In this document: positions 1 through 8,039 of the stretch, in pieces
How positions within the stretch are numbered: position 1 is the first letter of the stretch
Layout of the letters: each line of letters begins with the position of its first letter
Assembly: GCA_005887995.1 (NCBI GenBank)
Contig: VBJD01000084.1
Coordinates: forward strand, 1 to 49,704
DNA: 49,704 bases
Reading direction: 5' to 3'
Source of the DNA: Chloroflexota bacterium
Lineage (GTDB): Bacteria; Chloroflexota; Limnocylindria; P2-11E
Notes under the pieces: generated by a model
What the model was told of the DNA's origin: nothing
Seen by the model: only the letters and a program-made list of their open reading frames with translations
Database searches by the model: none
Translations under genes and position numbers: made by a program

Positions 1-230
1 AGCTCGGCTTCACCTACCCGCAGGCAGACCTCATCCTCTATCACCTCGTCGACCGCAGGCTGCGACCGGCGGACCTCATCGCGGCGGGGTTCGACGCGAG
101 CCTCGTGCACGGTATCCGCGAACGCGTGCGGCGCAGCCACTACAAGCGGGTCATGCCGCTGATCGCAAAGGTTTCGCTGCGCACCGTCGGGCACGACTTC
201 CTGTATCCGCGTGACTGGGAAGCCGACTGA
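1..230 (+). CDS. nadE: NAD+ synthase C-terminal part (5' truncated by window edge)
   Basis: Frame from base 3 reads LGFTYPQADLILYHLVDRRLRPADLIAAGFDASLVHGIRERVRRSHYKRVMPLIAKVSLRTVGHDFLYPRDWEAD*, typical of the NadE C-terminus. Confidence 0.8.
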   Translation, partial: LGFTYPQADLILYHLVDRRLRPADLIAAGFDASLVHGIRERVRRSHYKRVMPLIAKVSLRTVGHDFLYPRDWEAD

Positions 231-1132
231 GCGACAGGCACCCCTCGGGCTACGCGGCCGGGTATGCGGTCGCGCTCGGCTCCGCCGCGTTCTTCGCCCT
301 GGGTGGCAGCATCGCGAAATCGGCATTCGACCTTGGTGTCCCGCCGCGGGTGCTTGCGGAGTGGCGCGTCCTCTTCGCATTCGCGATCTTCGTCGCGATC
401 GTCGCGGCGTGGCACCCGCGCGAGCTGCGCATCCGCCGCGAGGACATCGTCTGGTTCGCCGCGTTCGGCATTTTCGGCATGGGCGGCGTGCAGTGGCTGT
501 ATTACGAGGCGATCCAGCGCATCCCCATCGCGGTCGCGCTCGTCGTCGAGTACACCGCGGTCATCCTCGTCCTCCTGTGGGCACGACTTCGCGGACGGCG
601 TGTCGGACCCGCACTCTGGTACGCCGGCATCCTCGCGCTCGCAGGCTGTTTCTTCGCGTCGGGCGCGTACGACGCGGCGCTGCGCGCGGTGAACACCGAG
701 GGCATGCTCATCGCGGCCCTGGACGCGGTCCTCTTCACGTCGTACTTCGTCCTCGGCGAGCGTCTTGCGTCGCGGTACTCCGCGTGGACGCTCGCCGTCT
801 ACGGCTTTGGCTTCGCGCTCGTCGCCTGGCAGCTCCTCCAGCCGGTGTGGACGCTGCCGTGGGTGACAACGAGCGCAGAGGTGTGGTCGCGTGTCGCGGG
901 CGTGGTCGTGCTCGCGGCGATCATCCCGTTCACTCTCGGCTTCATCGCACTGCGACTGCTCCCCGCTGCGCGCGTCTCGATCGTCGCGACATCCGAGCCG
1001 TTCATCGCCGCGGTCATCGCCTGGGCGCTGCTCGGCCAGTCGCTGCAGGTGCCGCAGATGCTGGGCGGCGGCCTCGTCCTCGCGGGCATCGTCATCGCAC
1101 AGACGCACCGGCCCACGGCGGATAGCGTGTGA
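227..1132 (+). CDS. EamA/DMT-family transporter
   Basis: Multi-TM protein; ...FGMGGVQWLYYEAIQRIPIAVALVVEYTAVILVLLW... and C-terminal SIVATSEPFIAAVIAWALLGQSLQVPQMLGGGLVLAGIVI are EamA-like. First canonical start is GTG350, but the TM1-like sequence GYAVALGSAAFFALGGSIAKSAF lies upstream in frame; CTG227 overlaps the nadE stop. Confidence 0.8.
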   Translation: MSDRHPSGYAAGYAVALGSAAFFALGGSIAKSAFDLGVPPRVLAEWRVLFAFAIFVAIVAAWHPRELRIRREDIVWFAAFGIFGMGGVQWLYYEAIQRIPIAVALVVEYTAVILVLLWARLRGRRVGPALWYAGILALAGCFFASGAYDAALRAVNTEGMLIAALDAVLFTSYFVLGERLASRYSAWTLAVYGFGFALVAWQLLQPVWTLPWVTTSAEVWSRVAGVVVLAAIIPFTLGFIALRLLPAARVSIVATSEPFIAAVIAWALLGQSLQVPQMLGGGLVLAGIVIAQTHRPTADSV

Positions 1133-1437
1133 TCCAGCAGTTGCGCATCTACGAGATCTTCGAGCACAACAAGGCGGCGTTCCACGCGCGCTTCCGCGAT
1201 CACGCGATGAGGATCATGAAGCGGTACGGCTTCAACATCGTGTCGATGTGGGAGTCGCGAACAGGAGAGCGGACCGAATTCGTCTACCTCTTGACGTGGC
1301 CGGACCTCGCAACGAAGGAAGAGGCGTGGCGGCGCTACCTCGCTGATCCGGAGTGGGTCGAGATCAAACGCGTCACGAAGGCGAAGTACGGCGACCTCGT
1401 CGGCGAGATCGAGGATCGCGTCCTCGAATCCGTCTAG
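1129..1437 (+). CDS. NIPSNAP family protein
   Basis: 102 aa; QLRIYEIFEHNKAAFHARFRDHAMRIMKRYGFNIVSMWES...EFVYLLTWPDLATKEEAWRRYLADPEW; 4-nt overlap (GTGA) with upstream gene. Confidence 0.75.
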   Translation: MIQQLRIYEIFEHNKAAFHARFRDHAMRIMKRYGFNIVSMWESRTGERTEFVYLLTWPDLATKEEAWRRYLADPEWVEIKRVTKAKYGDLVGEIEDRVLESV

Positions 1438-2109
1438 TTGGGCAAGCTCTATCTCGTCGCGACGCCGATCGGCAACCTCGAGGACGTCTCGCCGCGCGCG
1501 CTGCGCGTGCTGCAGGAGGTGCACATGGTCGCCTGCGAGGACACGCGCCACACGCAGATCCTCCTGCGCCGCTACGACATCCGCGCGAAGCACCTCACCT
1601 CATACAACGAGTTCAATCACAAGCGGAAGGTCGCGGAGCTCGTCGGGCAGCTGGGGCGGGGCTGGGACGTCGCGCTCGTCACAGATGCGGGCACGCCCGG
1701 GCTCTCCGACCCCGGGGAGCAGCTGGTGCGGGCCGCGATCGGAGCCGGACACGATGTCGTGCCCGTGCCCGGGCCGGCCGCAGCCATCGCCGCGCTCGTC
1801 GCGTCGGGCCTGCCGACCCGCGAGTTCACGTTCGTCGGTTTCGTCGAGAAGAAGAGCGGCCCGCGCCGCCGTCGGCTCGAGCGGCTCATCGCTGAAGGAC
1901 GCACCGCGGTCCTCTACGAGAGCCCGTATCGCGTCGGCGATCTTCTGATGGATCTCGCCGCGGTCGCCCCGCACGCGCGCGTCGTCGTCGCGCGCGAGCT
2001 TACGAAGGTCCACGAGGAATTCCGACGTGGCACTGCAACGGAGCTCGCGGCCTACTACGCCGACCATCCGCCGAAGGGCGAGGTCACGATCGTCGTTTCT
2101 GCCGCGTAA
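1438..2109 (+). CDS. rsmI: 16S rRNA (cytidine(1402)-2'-O)-methyltransferase
   Basis: MGKLYLVATPIGNLEDVSPRALRVLQEVHMVACEDTRHTQILLRRYDI; LVTDAGTPGLSDPGEQLV; tetrapyrrole methylase fold signatures. Confidence 0.93.
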   Translation: MGKLYLVATPIGNLEDVSPRALRVLQEVHMVACEDTRHTQILLRRYDIRAKHLTSYNEFNHKRKVAELVGQLGRGWDVALVTDAGTPGLSDPGEQLVRAAIGAGHDVVPVPGPAAAIAALVASGLPTREFTFVGFVEKKSGPRRRRLERLIAEGRTAVLYESPYRVGDLLMDLAAVAPHARVVVARELTKVHEEFRRGTATELAAYYADHPPKGEVTIVVSAA

Positions 2110-2177
2110 GACGAGAGTCGCGCGACGAGCGGTTGAGTAGATCAACGTCTATCCTCGCTTCCTGCGAAGGGGGAGCG

Positions 2178-2702
2178 ATGCCGGGCAGGAATTCGCAAGA
2201 GAGCGTCGACATCTTCGTCGAGATCCCGAGAGGCTCTCGCGCCAAATACGAACTCGACAAGAAGACGGGACGCATCCGTCTCGACCGCGTCCTGTTCTCC
2301 TCCGTCCACTACCCGGCCGACTACGGTTTCATCGTCGACACGCAGGCCGGTGACGGCGATCCGCTCGACGCCCTCGTCGTGGTCGAGGAGCCGACGTTCC
2401 CCGGATGCATCGTGCCAGCGCGGCCGATCGGAACGCTCCTCATGACCGACAGCAAGGGCAAGGACGAGAAGATCCTCGCGGTGCCGATCGGCGACCCGCG
2501 GTTCGACGAGATCCACAAGCTCGGCGATCTCCCGAGGCACTGGCTGCGGGAGATCGAGAACTTCTTCGGGTCGTACAAGACGCTCGAGAGCGACCCTGAG
2601 GTCACGCTCGGCGGCTGGCGGGACGTGGAGACCGCCTGGTCGCTCATCGAGAAGAGCCGCTCGGCCGGCTCGCCCGGTCGCCCGCGGGATTCGCGGGATT
2701 GA
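2178..2702 (+). CDS. ppa: inorganic pyrophosphatase
   Basis: VDIFVEIPRGSRAKYELDKKTGRIRLDRVLFSSVHYPADYGFI, DGDPLDALVV; ATG2178 preceded by SD AAGGGGGAG. The track ORF begins upstream at 2133. Confidence 0.93.
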   Translation: MPGRNSQESVDIFVEIPRGSRAKYELDKKTGRIRLDRVLFSSVHYPADYGFIVDTQAGDGDPLDALVVVEEPTFPGCIVPARPIGTLLMTDSKGKDEKILAVPIGDPRFDEIHKLGDLPRHWLREIENFFGSYKTLESDPEVTLGGWRDVETAWSLIEKSRSAGSPGRPRDSRD

Positions 2703-3406
2703 ACCGCGACTACCGCAAGTGGTGGAGTCCCGCGCTGAGTCGCGACATGGAGCTCCTCGTGTTCGGGTCGGGCGGCACGCCGGTGCTCGTGTTTCCGACC
2801 TCGATGGGCCGCTTCTACCAGTGGGAAGACTTCGGGATGGTCGCGCACATGGCGGATCGCATCGACGAGGGCTGGCTGCAGCTTTGGTGCGTCGACTCCG
2901 TCGACTCGGAGTCCTTCTACGACAAGAAGCGACCGGCGCAGGAGCGCGCCGCACGTCATATCGCGTACGAGGGTTACCTCGTCGATGAGGTCCTGCCCTC
3001 GATTCGCTCCTCGAATGGCGTCGATTACCTCGTCACTATCGGCGCGTCATTTGGCGCGTTCCACGCGCTCGCGTTCGCGACGCGGCGACCCGGCATCGCG
3101 CGCAAAGCGATCGGGCTCTCCGGCGCATACGACAGCGCGCGCTGGCTCGACGGCAAACGTGAAGGTGCCGCGTACTTCGTGAATCCGCTCGCGTTCCTCC
3201 CGTACCTGAATGACGAGCGCTATCTCGCGCCGCTCCGCCAGACGGAGATCGTCATCGCGACCGGGCACGACGATCCGCACGTCGACGAGTCGCGGCGCGT
3301 CGCGTCGGTCCTGCAGGAGAAGGGCGTTCCCGCAAGCCTGCATGTCTGGGATGGCTGGGCCCACGACTGGCCCTACTGGAAAGAGATGGTGGACGTCTTT
3401 CTGTGA
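2699..3406 (+). CDS. esterase-family alpha/beta hydrolase
   Basis: PVLVFPTSMGRFYQWEDFGM, LVTIGASFGAFHALAFATRRPG (nucleophile elbow), C-terminal WAHDWPYW; TTGA overlap with ppa. Confidence 0.75.
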   Translation: MNRDYRKWWSPALSRDMELLVFGSGGTPVLVFPTSMGRFYQWEDFGMVAHMADRIDEGWLQLWCVDSVDSESFYDKKRPAQERAARHIAYEGYLVDEVLPSIRSSNGVDYLVTIGASFGAFHALAFATRRPGIARKAIGLSGAYDSARWLDGKREGAAYFVNPLAFLPYLNDERYLAPLRQTEIVIATGHDDPHVDESRRVASVLQEKGVPASLHVWDGWAHDWPYWKEMVDVFL

Positions 3407-4070
3407 AAACCGTGGGGATGCTGGTCGGACGCGAGAACACCTTCCCGCCGGCGTTCATCGACACCGTCAACCGAAAGGGCGCATCGCAGGGCGTGCGTGC
3501 GGAGATGGCCACGTTCGGTGGCGCGCACGAGATCGAGGAACCGCGTTACGCGGTCATCGTCGATCGCATCAGCCACGAGGTGCCGTACTACCGCGCACAT
3601 CTCAAGAGCGCGGCGCTCCTCGGCACCGTCGTCGTGAACGACCCGTTCTGGTGGGAGGCCGACGAGAAGTTCTTCGAATGCACGCTCGCGAGGAAGCTTG
3701 GCGTCGCGGTGCCGAAGACCGTCGTGCTGCCGAACAAGTCGTACATCTCCGACATCAGCGAGGGTTCACTGCGCAACCTCCAGTACCCGCTCGACTGGGA
3801 CGGGATCCTCAAGTACGTCGGCCTGCCCGCGATCCTCAAGCCGAACACTGGTGGTGGCTGGAAGGACGTGTACAAGGTCGATTCGAAAGAGGAACTGCTG
3901 TGGGCGTTCGATCAGTCCGGCGCACTCGCGCCGGGTCATCGGCCGAAGACGATGATCCTGCAGGAGTTCATCAGGTGGCAGGACTACGTGCGTTGCATCT
4001 GCATCGGTCGCAAGGACATCCTGCCCATCCGCTACGACCCGACCGCGCCATTTTCTGAGCGGTACGTCGT
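3403..4070 (+). CDS. ATP-grasp domain protein, apparently truncated at its C-terminus
   Basis: AILKPNTGGGWKDVYKVDSKEELLWAFDQSG...MILQEFIRWQDYVRCICIGRKDILPIRYDP is ATP-grasp-like. The reading frame runs to 4743, but protein-like sequence stops near 4066 and homology resumes in frame 2. GTGA overlap with upstream gene. Confidence 0.65.
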
Positions 4071-4141
4071 CGCGCGTCCGCGGCTTCGTCTCGGATGGCG
4101 TCATCCGCTACGTCGAGTACAACGCCGAGTCGCCCGCGGGG

Positions 4142-5071
4142 ATGGCGTACAACGACGTGCTCGTCGCGATCTTCGATCGTCTCCCAGTGCTGCAGGCGTT
4201 CCGCAAGCGCTACCGCGCCAGGCCGCTCCGCGCCGCGCGACGGCAGCTCACAGTGCTGCGGCGCGCGCACGGGAAACGATTCCGCACCATCGCGATCGTC
4301 GACTGGCGCGGGCTGCCGACGCTCGCGGAGTTCGAGATGTTCCAGCGTCTCTTCGAGGCGCAGGGGCTGCGCGCGATCATCTGCGCGCCCGAGGACCTCA
4401 CCTATCGGCGCGGACGTCTGCGCCGTGGCGACGTCGCGATCGATGTCGTGTACCGTCGCGTGCTGCTTTCGGAGCTGCTCGGCAAGCGCGACATCGCGCG
4501 GCCGCTGCTCGACGCGTACGTCGCCGGCGATGTGACCGTCGTGAACTCGCTGCGCGCCAAGCTGCTGCACAAGAAGATGAGCCTCGCGTTGCTGTCCGAC
4601 GATCGCTACGCATCGCTCTACTCGCCGGTGCAGCGTCGCGCGATCGGGAAGCACATCCCGTGGACTCGCAAAGTGCGCGAAGGACACACGACGTACGAAG
4701 GGAAGACGGTCGACCTCGCCGAGTTCGTCATCAAGGAGCGTGAGCGCCTCGTGCTCAAGCCCAACGACGAGTACGGCGGGAAGGGTGTCATCCTCGGCTG
4801 GACGGTGGACCAGCACGAGTGGGAGCAGACGCTGCTCACCGCGCTCACGAGCTCGTACGTCGTGCAGGAGAAGGTCCCCGTCCCGAAGGAGCCATTCCCG
4901 GTGTTGCTCGATCGCATGCACTTCCTCGATCTTTCGATCGACTGTGACCCCTACCTCTTCTGGGGCATCGTGGGCGGCCAACTCACGCGCCTCTCTTCGA
5001 GCGCGCTCCTCAACGTCACTGCCGGCGCGGGCAGCGTCGTGCCGACATACGTCATCGACGGCACCGCATGA
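4142..5071 (+). CDS. circularly permuted type-2 ATP-grasp protein, apparently N-terminally truncated
   Basis: In-frame upstream GFVSDGVIRYVEYNAESPAG then MAYNDVLVAIFDRLPV..., IAIVDWRGLPTLAEFEMFQRLFEAQGL, VVNSLRAKLLHKKMSLALLSDD, LVLKPNDEYGGKGVILGW. Confidence 0.75.
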   Translation: MAYNDVLVAIFDRLPVLQAFRKRYRARPLRAARRQLTVLRRAHGKRFRTIAIVDWRGLPTLAEFEMFQRLFEAQGLRAIICAPEDLTYRRGRLRRGDVAIDVVYRRVLLSELLGKRDIARPLLDAYVAGDVTVVNSLRAKLLHKKMSLALLSDDRYASLYSPVQRRAIGKHIPWTRKVREGHTTYEGKTVDLAEFVIKERERLVLKPNDEYGGKGVILGWTVDQHEWEQTLLTALTSSYVVQEKVPVPKEPFPVLLDRMHFLDLSIDCDPYLFWGIVGGQLTRLSSSALLNVTAGAGSVVPTYVIDGTA

Positions 5072-6192
5072 GGATCCGCGAGGTGCCGCGTCTCACGATC
5101 GGCATCGAAGAGGAGTTCCAGATCGTCGACGGCGAGGGGCAGCTGAAGAGCCACATCGACACACTCCTCACCGCGGCGCGGCCGCACCTCGGCGACCGCG
5201 TGAAGCCCGAGATGATGCAGTCGGTCGTCGAGGTGGGTACGAAGATCTGCGCCGACATCAGCGAAGCGCGGGAAGAGGTGCTGCAGCTGCGCGGCACGCT
5301 CGCGACGCTGCTGCGCCCTGCCGGCTTGCGCATCGCCTCGGCGGGCACGCATCCGTTCTCCCACTGGCAGGACCAGCAGATCACCGAGCACGAGCGCTAC
5401 AAGGTGCTCGAGGAGGAGCTGCAGGACGTCATCCGCGAGCTCCTCATCTTCGGCCTGCACGTCCACGTGGGCATCGCCGACCGCGAGCGCCGCATCGAGA
5501 TCATGAACGAGGCGCGCTACTTCCTGCCGCACCTGCTCGCGATCTCCACGTCGAGTCCCTTCTGGCTCGCGCGCCAGACCGGTCTCAAGTCGTACCGGCA
5601 GATCATCTGGGCGCGCTTCCCGCGGACCGGCATCCCACCGGACTTCACCTCGTACGACGAGTTCGAGAACTACGTCGAGCTCCTGGTGAAGACGAAGTGC
5701 ATCGACGATGGGAAGAAGATCTGGTGGGACCTGCGGCCGCACGCGTTCTACCCGACCATCGAGTTCCGTGTCTGCGACGCATCGACCCGCGTCGAGGAGA
5801 CGCTCTGCATCGCTGCGCTCATCCAGGCGATCTGCGCGAAGCTTCTCATCCTCCGCGATCAGAACATCGGTTTTCGACGGTACACGCCGAGTCTCATCCA
5901 GGAGAACAAGTGGCGCGCGATGCGGGGCGGGATGGACGCGAGCCTCATCGACTTTGGCAAGCAGCAAGAGGTCTCGATGCGTGATCTCGCGGTCGAGCTG
6001 CTCGAATTCGTCGACGACGTCGTCGACGTGCTCGGGTCGCGCCGAGAGGTCACATACCTCGAGACGATCGTCCGCGAGGGAACGAGCGCCGATCGGCAGC
6101 TCGCGGTCTACAAACAGACCGGGCATCTCCACGCGGTCGTCGATTCGGTCGCCGCGGAGACCGTGACCGGCGTGCCGGAGCTCGCACTGTGA
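5068..6192 (+). CDS. YbdK-type carboxylate-amine ligase (glutamate-cysteine ligase family 2)
   Basis: LTIGIEEEFQIVD, GTHPFSHW, FGLHVHVGI, FYPTIEFRVCDASTRVEET; ATGA overlap with upstream CPT2 gene. Confidence 0.88.
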   Translation: MRIREVPRLTIGIEEEFQIVDGEGQLKSHIDTLLTAARPHLGDRVKPEMMQSVVEVGTKICADISEAREEVLQLRGTLATLLRPAGLRIASAGTHPFSHWQDQQITEHERYKVLEEELQDVIRELLIFGLHVHVGIADRERRIEIMNEARYFLPHLLAISTSSPFWLARQTGLKSYRQIIWARFPRTGIPPDFTSYDEFENYVELLVKTKCIDDGKKIWWDLRPHAFYPTIEFRVCDASTRVEETLCIAALIQAICAKLLILRDQNIGFRRYTPSLIQENKWRAMRGGMDASLIDFGKQQEVSMRDLAVELLEFVDDVVDVLGSRREVTYLETIVREGTSADRQLAVYKQTGHLHAVVDSVAAETVTGVPELAL

Positions 6193-7034
6193 GCGTCGCG
6201 AAGGCACCAGTCGCGACGGTCACGCAGGCCGTCGAGGCGCTCGTCCGCAAGACCATCGCGCTCTCGGACGACGACATGGGCCGCGAGTGGAAATGGGGCG
6301 TCTACGACGAGGAGGGTCTGCGCTTCGCGCTCCTCATGGCACACCACGAGCTGCGCGATCTCGCGGTCCGCCTCGCCGCCGCGCGCGAGCGGGAGCCCGC
6401 GCAGGCGGCGCGCATCCTCGCGCAGTACCACCAGGCGTATCGCGACCTCAGCGGCGTCCTCGCGTCGGTGCGGACCGACGACCTCGATCGCGTCTCAGCA
6501 GAGGGCGAATGGCCGGTGCGAGAAGTGTGCAAGCACATGCTCGGCGCGGAGTACGGCTTCCTCGCGGTCACGCGCCTGGGTCTCGAGCGCGCTCTCGCGA
6601 GGAACGCGAGCGAGCCGAGCGACGAGGAGTGGAACGCATTCCGCGCGCCGATCGCCTCCGACCGGGACAAGGCGACGGCGTCGATCGCGACCGCGGACAT
6701 CGAGGGCATCCGCAACGCCTTCGCGGAGATCCACATCCGCGTCCTGCGAGAGCTGCGCGACATCACCGACGACCAGATCGAGGCGCCGGCGTGGTTCTGG
6801 GACGGCGCGATGCCGCTGCGCTTCCGTCTGCATCGCTTCGAGGAGCATCTTCGGCAGCACACCATCCAGCTCGATAAGACGCTCCTCGGCATCGGCCGTC
6901 CGCCCACCGAAGCGCACCGCCTGGTGCGAAACATCTACAACGCGCTCGCCGACGTCGAGATGGAGCGCGGCGCGGCGGATGACCTGCGCGCGACCCTCGC
7001 GAGGACCATCGCGGAGCGCGCCGCCGCGGTCTAA
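6189..7034 (+). CDS. DinB-family protein (metal/thiol-dependent transferase superfamily)
   Basis: WPVREVCKHMLGAEYG plus C-terminal FEEHLRQHTIQLDK (H-x3-H), i.e. the DinB His triad; GTGA overlap with upstream gene. Confidence 0.75.
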   Translation: MSVAKAPVATVTQAVEALVRKTIALSDDDMGREWKWGVYDEEGLRFALLMAHHELRDLAVRLAAAREREPAQAARILAQYHQAYRDLSGVLASVRTDDLDRVSAEGEWPVREVCKHMLGAEYGFLAVTRLGLERALARNASEPSDEEWNAFRAPIASDRDKATASIATADIEGIRNAFAEIHIRVLRELRDITDDQIEAPAWFWDGAMPLRFRLHRFEEHLRQHTIQLDKTLLGIGRPPTEAHRLVRNIYNALADVEMERGAADDLRATLARTIAERAAAV

Positions 7035-7052
7035 CGGTCGCGCGGCGCGAGG

Positions 7053-7841
7053 CTAGGCGCGCTCCGGCGCGAGCGCGTGCCGCACGTCGTTCTTCCCGGC
7101 GCGCTTGGCGTCGAGCAGCGCGTCGTCAGCGCGCGCTATGAGCTCGTCGAGGTTCGGGCCGAACGACGGATACGTCGCGACACCCGCCGAGACGGACAGC
7201 GGCTCGCCGATCCCCATGGACAGCGCCGCGACGGTGCGGCGGATGCGTTGCACGATCCGCTCGGCCGCGGCGTCGTCGCATTCGTTCAGCAGGAGGATGA
7301 ACTCGTCGCCGCCGTAGCGGGCCGCGATGTCCGACGCCCGGAGGCTCGCGCGCACCGCGGTCGCCACGAGCCCGAGGGCGCGGTCGCCGGCCGGGTGCCC
7401 GTGCGTGTCGTTCACGCGCTTGAACCCATCGAGGTCGAGCACCGCGATCGCGAGCAGCGCGCGCTCACCGGCGGTGACGATGCGCGCTTCCGCGAGCGCG
7501 CGGAAGGTCCGGACGTTGTAGAGCTGCGTCATTGGATCGCGCTCGGCGGCGGCCTGGAGGCGCCGCAGTTCATCTCGGTCGGCGCCGTACAGGTAGACGA
7601 AGCCGGTGCCGAGCAGCGCGGCGGTCGCCACTTGGAAGACGTCGGCGATGTCGCCCCGGCCGATCTCGAGCGCGTCGAGGACCGCGTGTACGACGAGCGT
7701 GACCGAGGCGCCGGCGAAGAAGAGCCATGACCTTCCGCGCGACGGTCGACCGCCGCTGCGCAGGCTCGAGACCGTGAGGGCGAGGATCGAGAGCGCGAGC
7801 GCGACGTTCGCCGCTTCGGTCAGTGTGTGGAGTCCCACCAC
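7053..7841 (-). CDS. GGDEF-domain diguanylate cyclase with N-terminal membrane segment
   Basis: RDPMTQLYNVRTFRALAE, DLDGFKRVNDTHGHPAGDRAL, RASDIAARYGGDEFILL. The track ORF (to 8693) is over-extended; GTG7841 follows a GGGGAGG SD. Confidence 0.88.
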   Translation of the reverse strand: MVGLHTLTEAANVALALSILALTVSSLRSGGRPSRGRSWLFFAGASVTLVVHAVLDALEIGRGDIADVFQVATAALLGTGFVYLYGADRDELRRLQAAAERDPMTQLYNVRTFRALAEARIVTAGERALLAIAVLDLDGFKRVNDTHGHPAGDRALGLVATAVRASLRASDIAARYGGDEFILLLNECDDAAAERIVQRIRRTVAALSMGIGEPLSVSAGVATYPSFGPNLDELIARADDALLDAKRAGKNDVRHALAPERA

Positions 7842-8039
7842 GTACGCGACGCCTCCCCGCGAGTTCCGTACACCCTCGTACGCAGTGCGCACCAGGTCGT
7901 CACAGCGACGTATCAGACACGGACGACGCTCACAAAACGGGCATCTCCGATCTGCCGCTGATACACGTGGAGCAGCGAATGGGTCATTACTAACGCTCGC
8001 CAGAGGGGCATTCCTTTTCAGGGTGATTACTGGGGGAGC

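Noticed and set aside
140-1108. Long minus-strand ORF of 322 aa opposite nadE/EamA, and many similar Arg/Asp/Glu-rich ORFs elsewhere (for example 4951-6207, 12849-14588, 41397-42785)
   Set aside because: Composition (R/E/D/H-rich, no domains) and exact opposition to recognised genes mark them as high-GC shadow ORFs.
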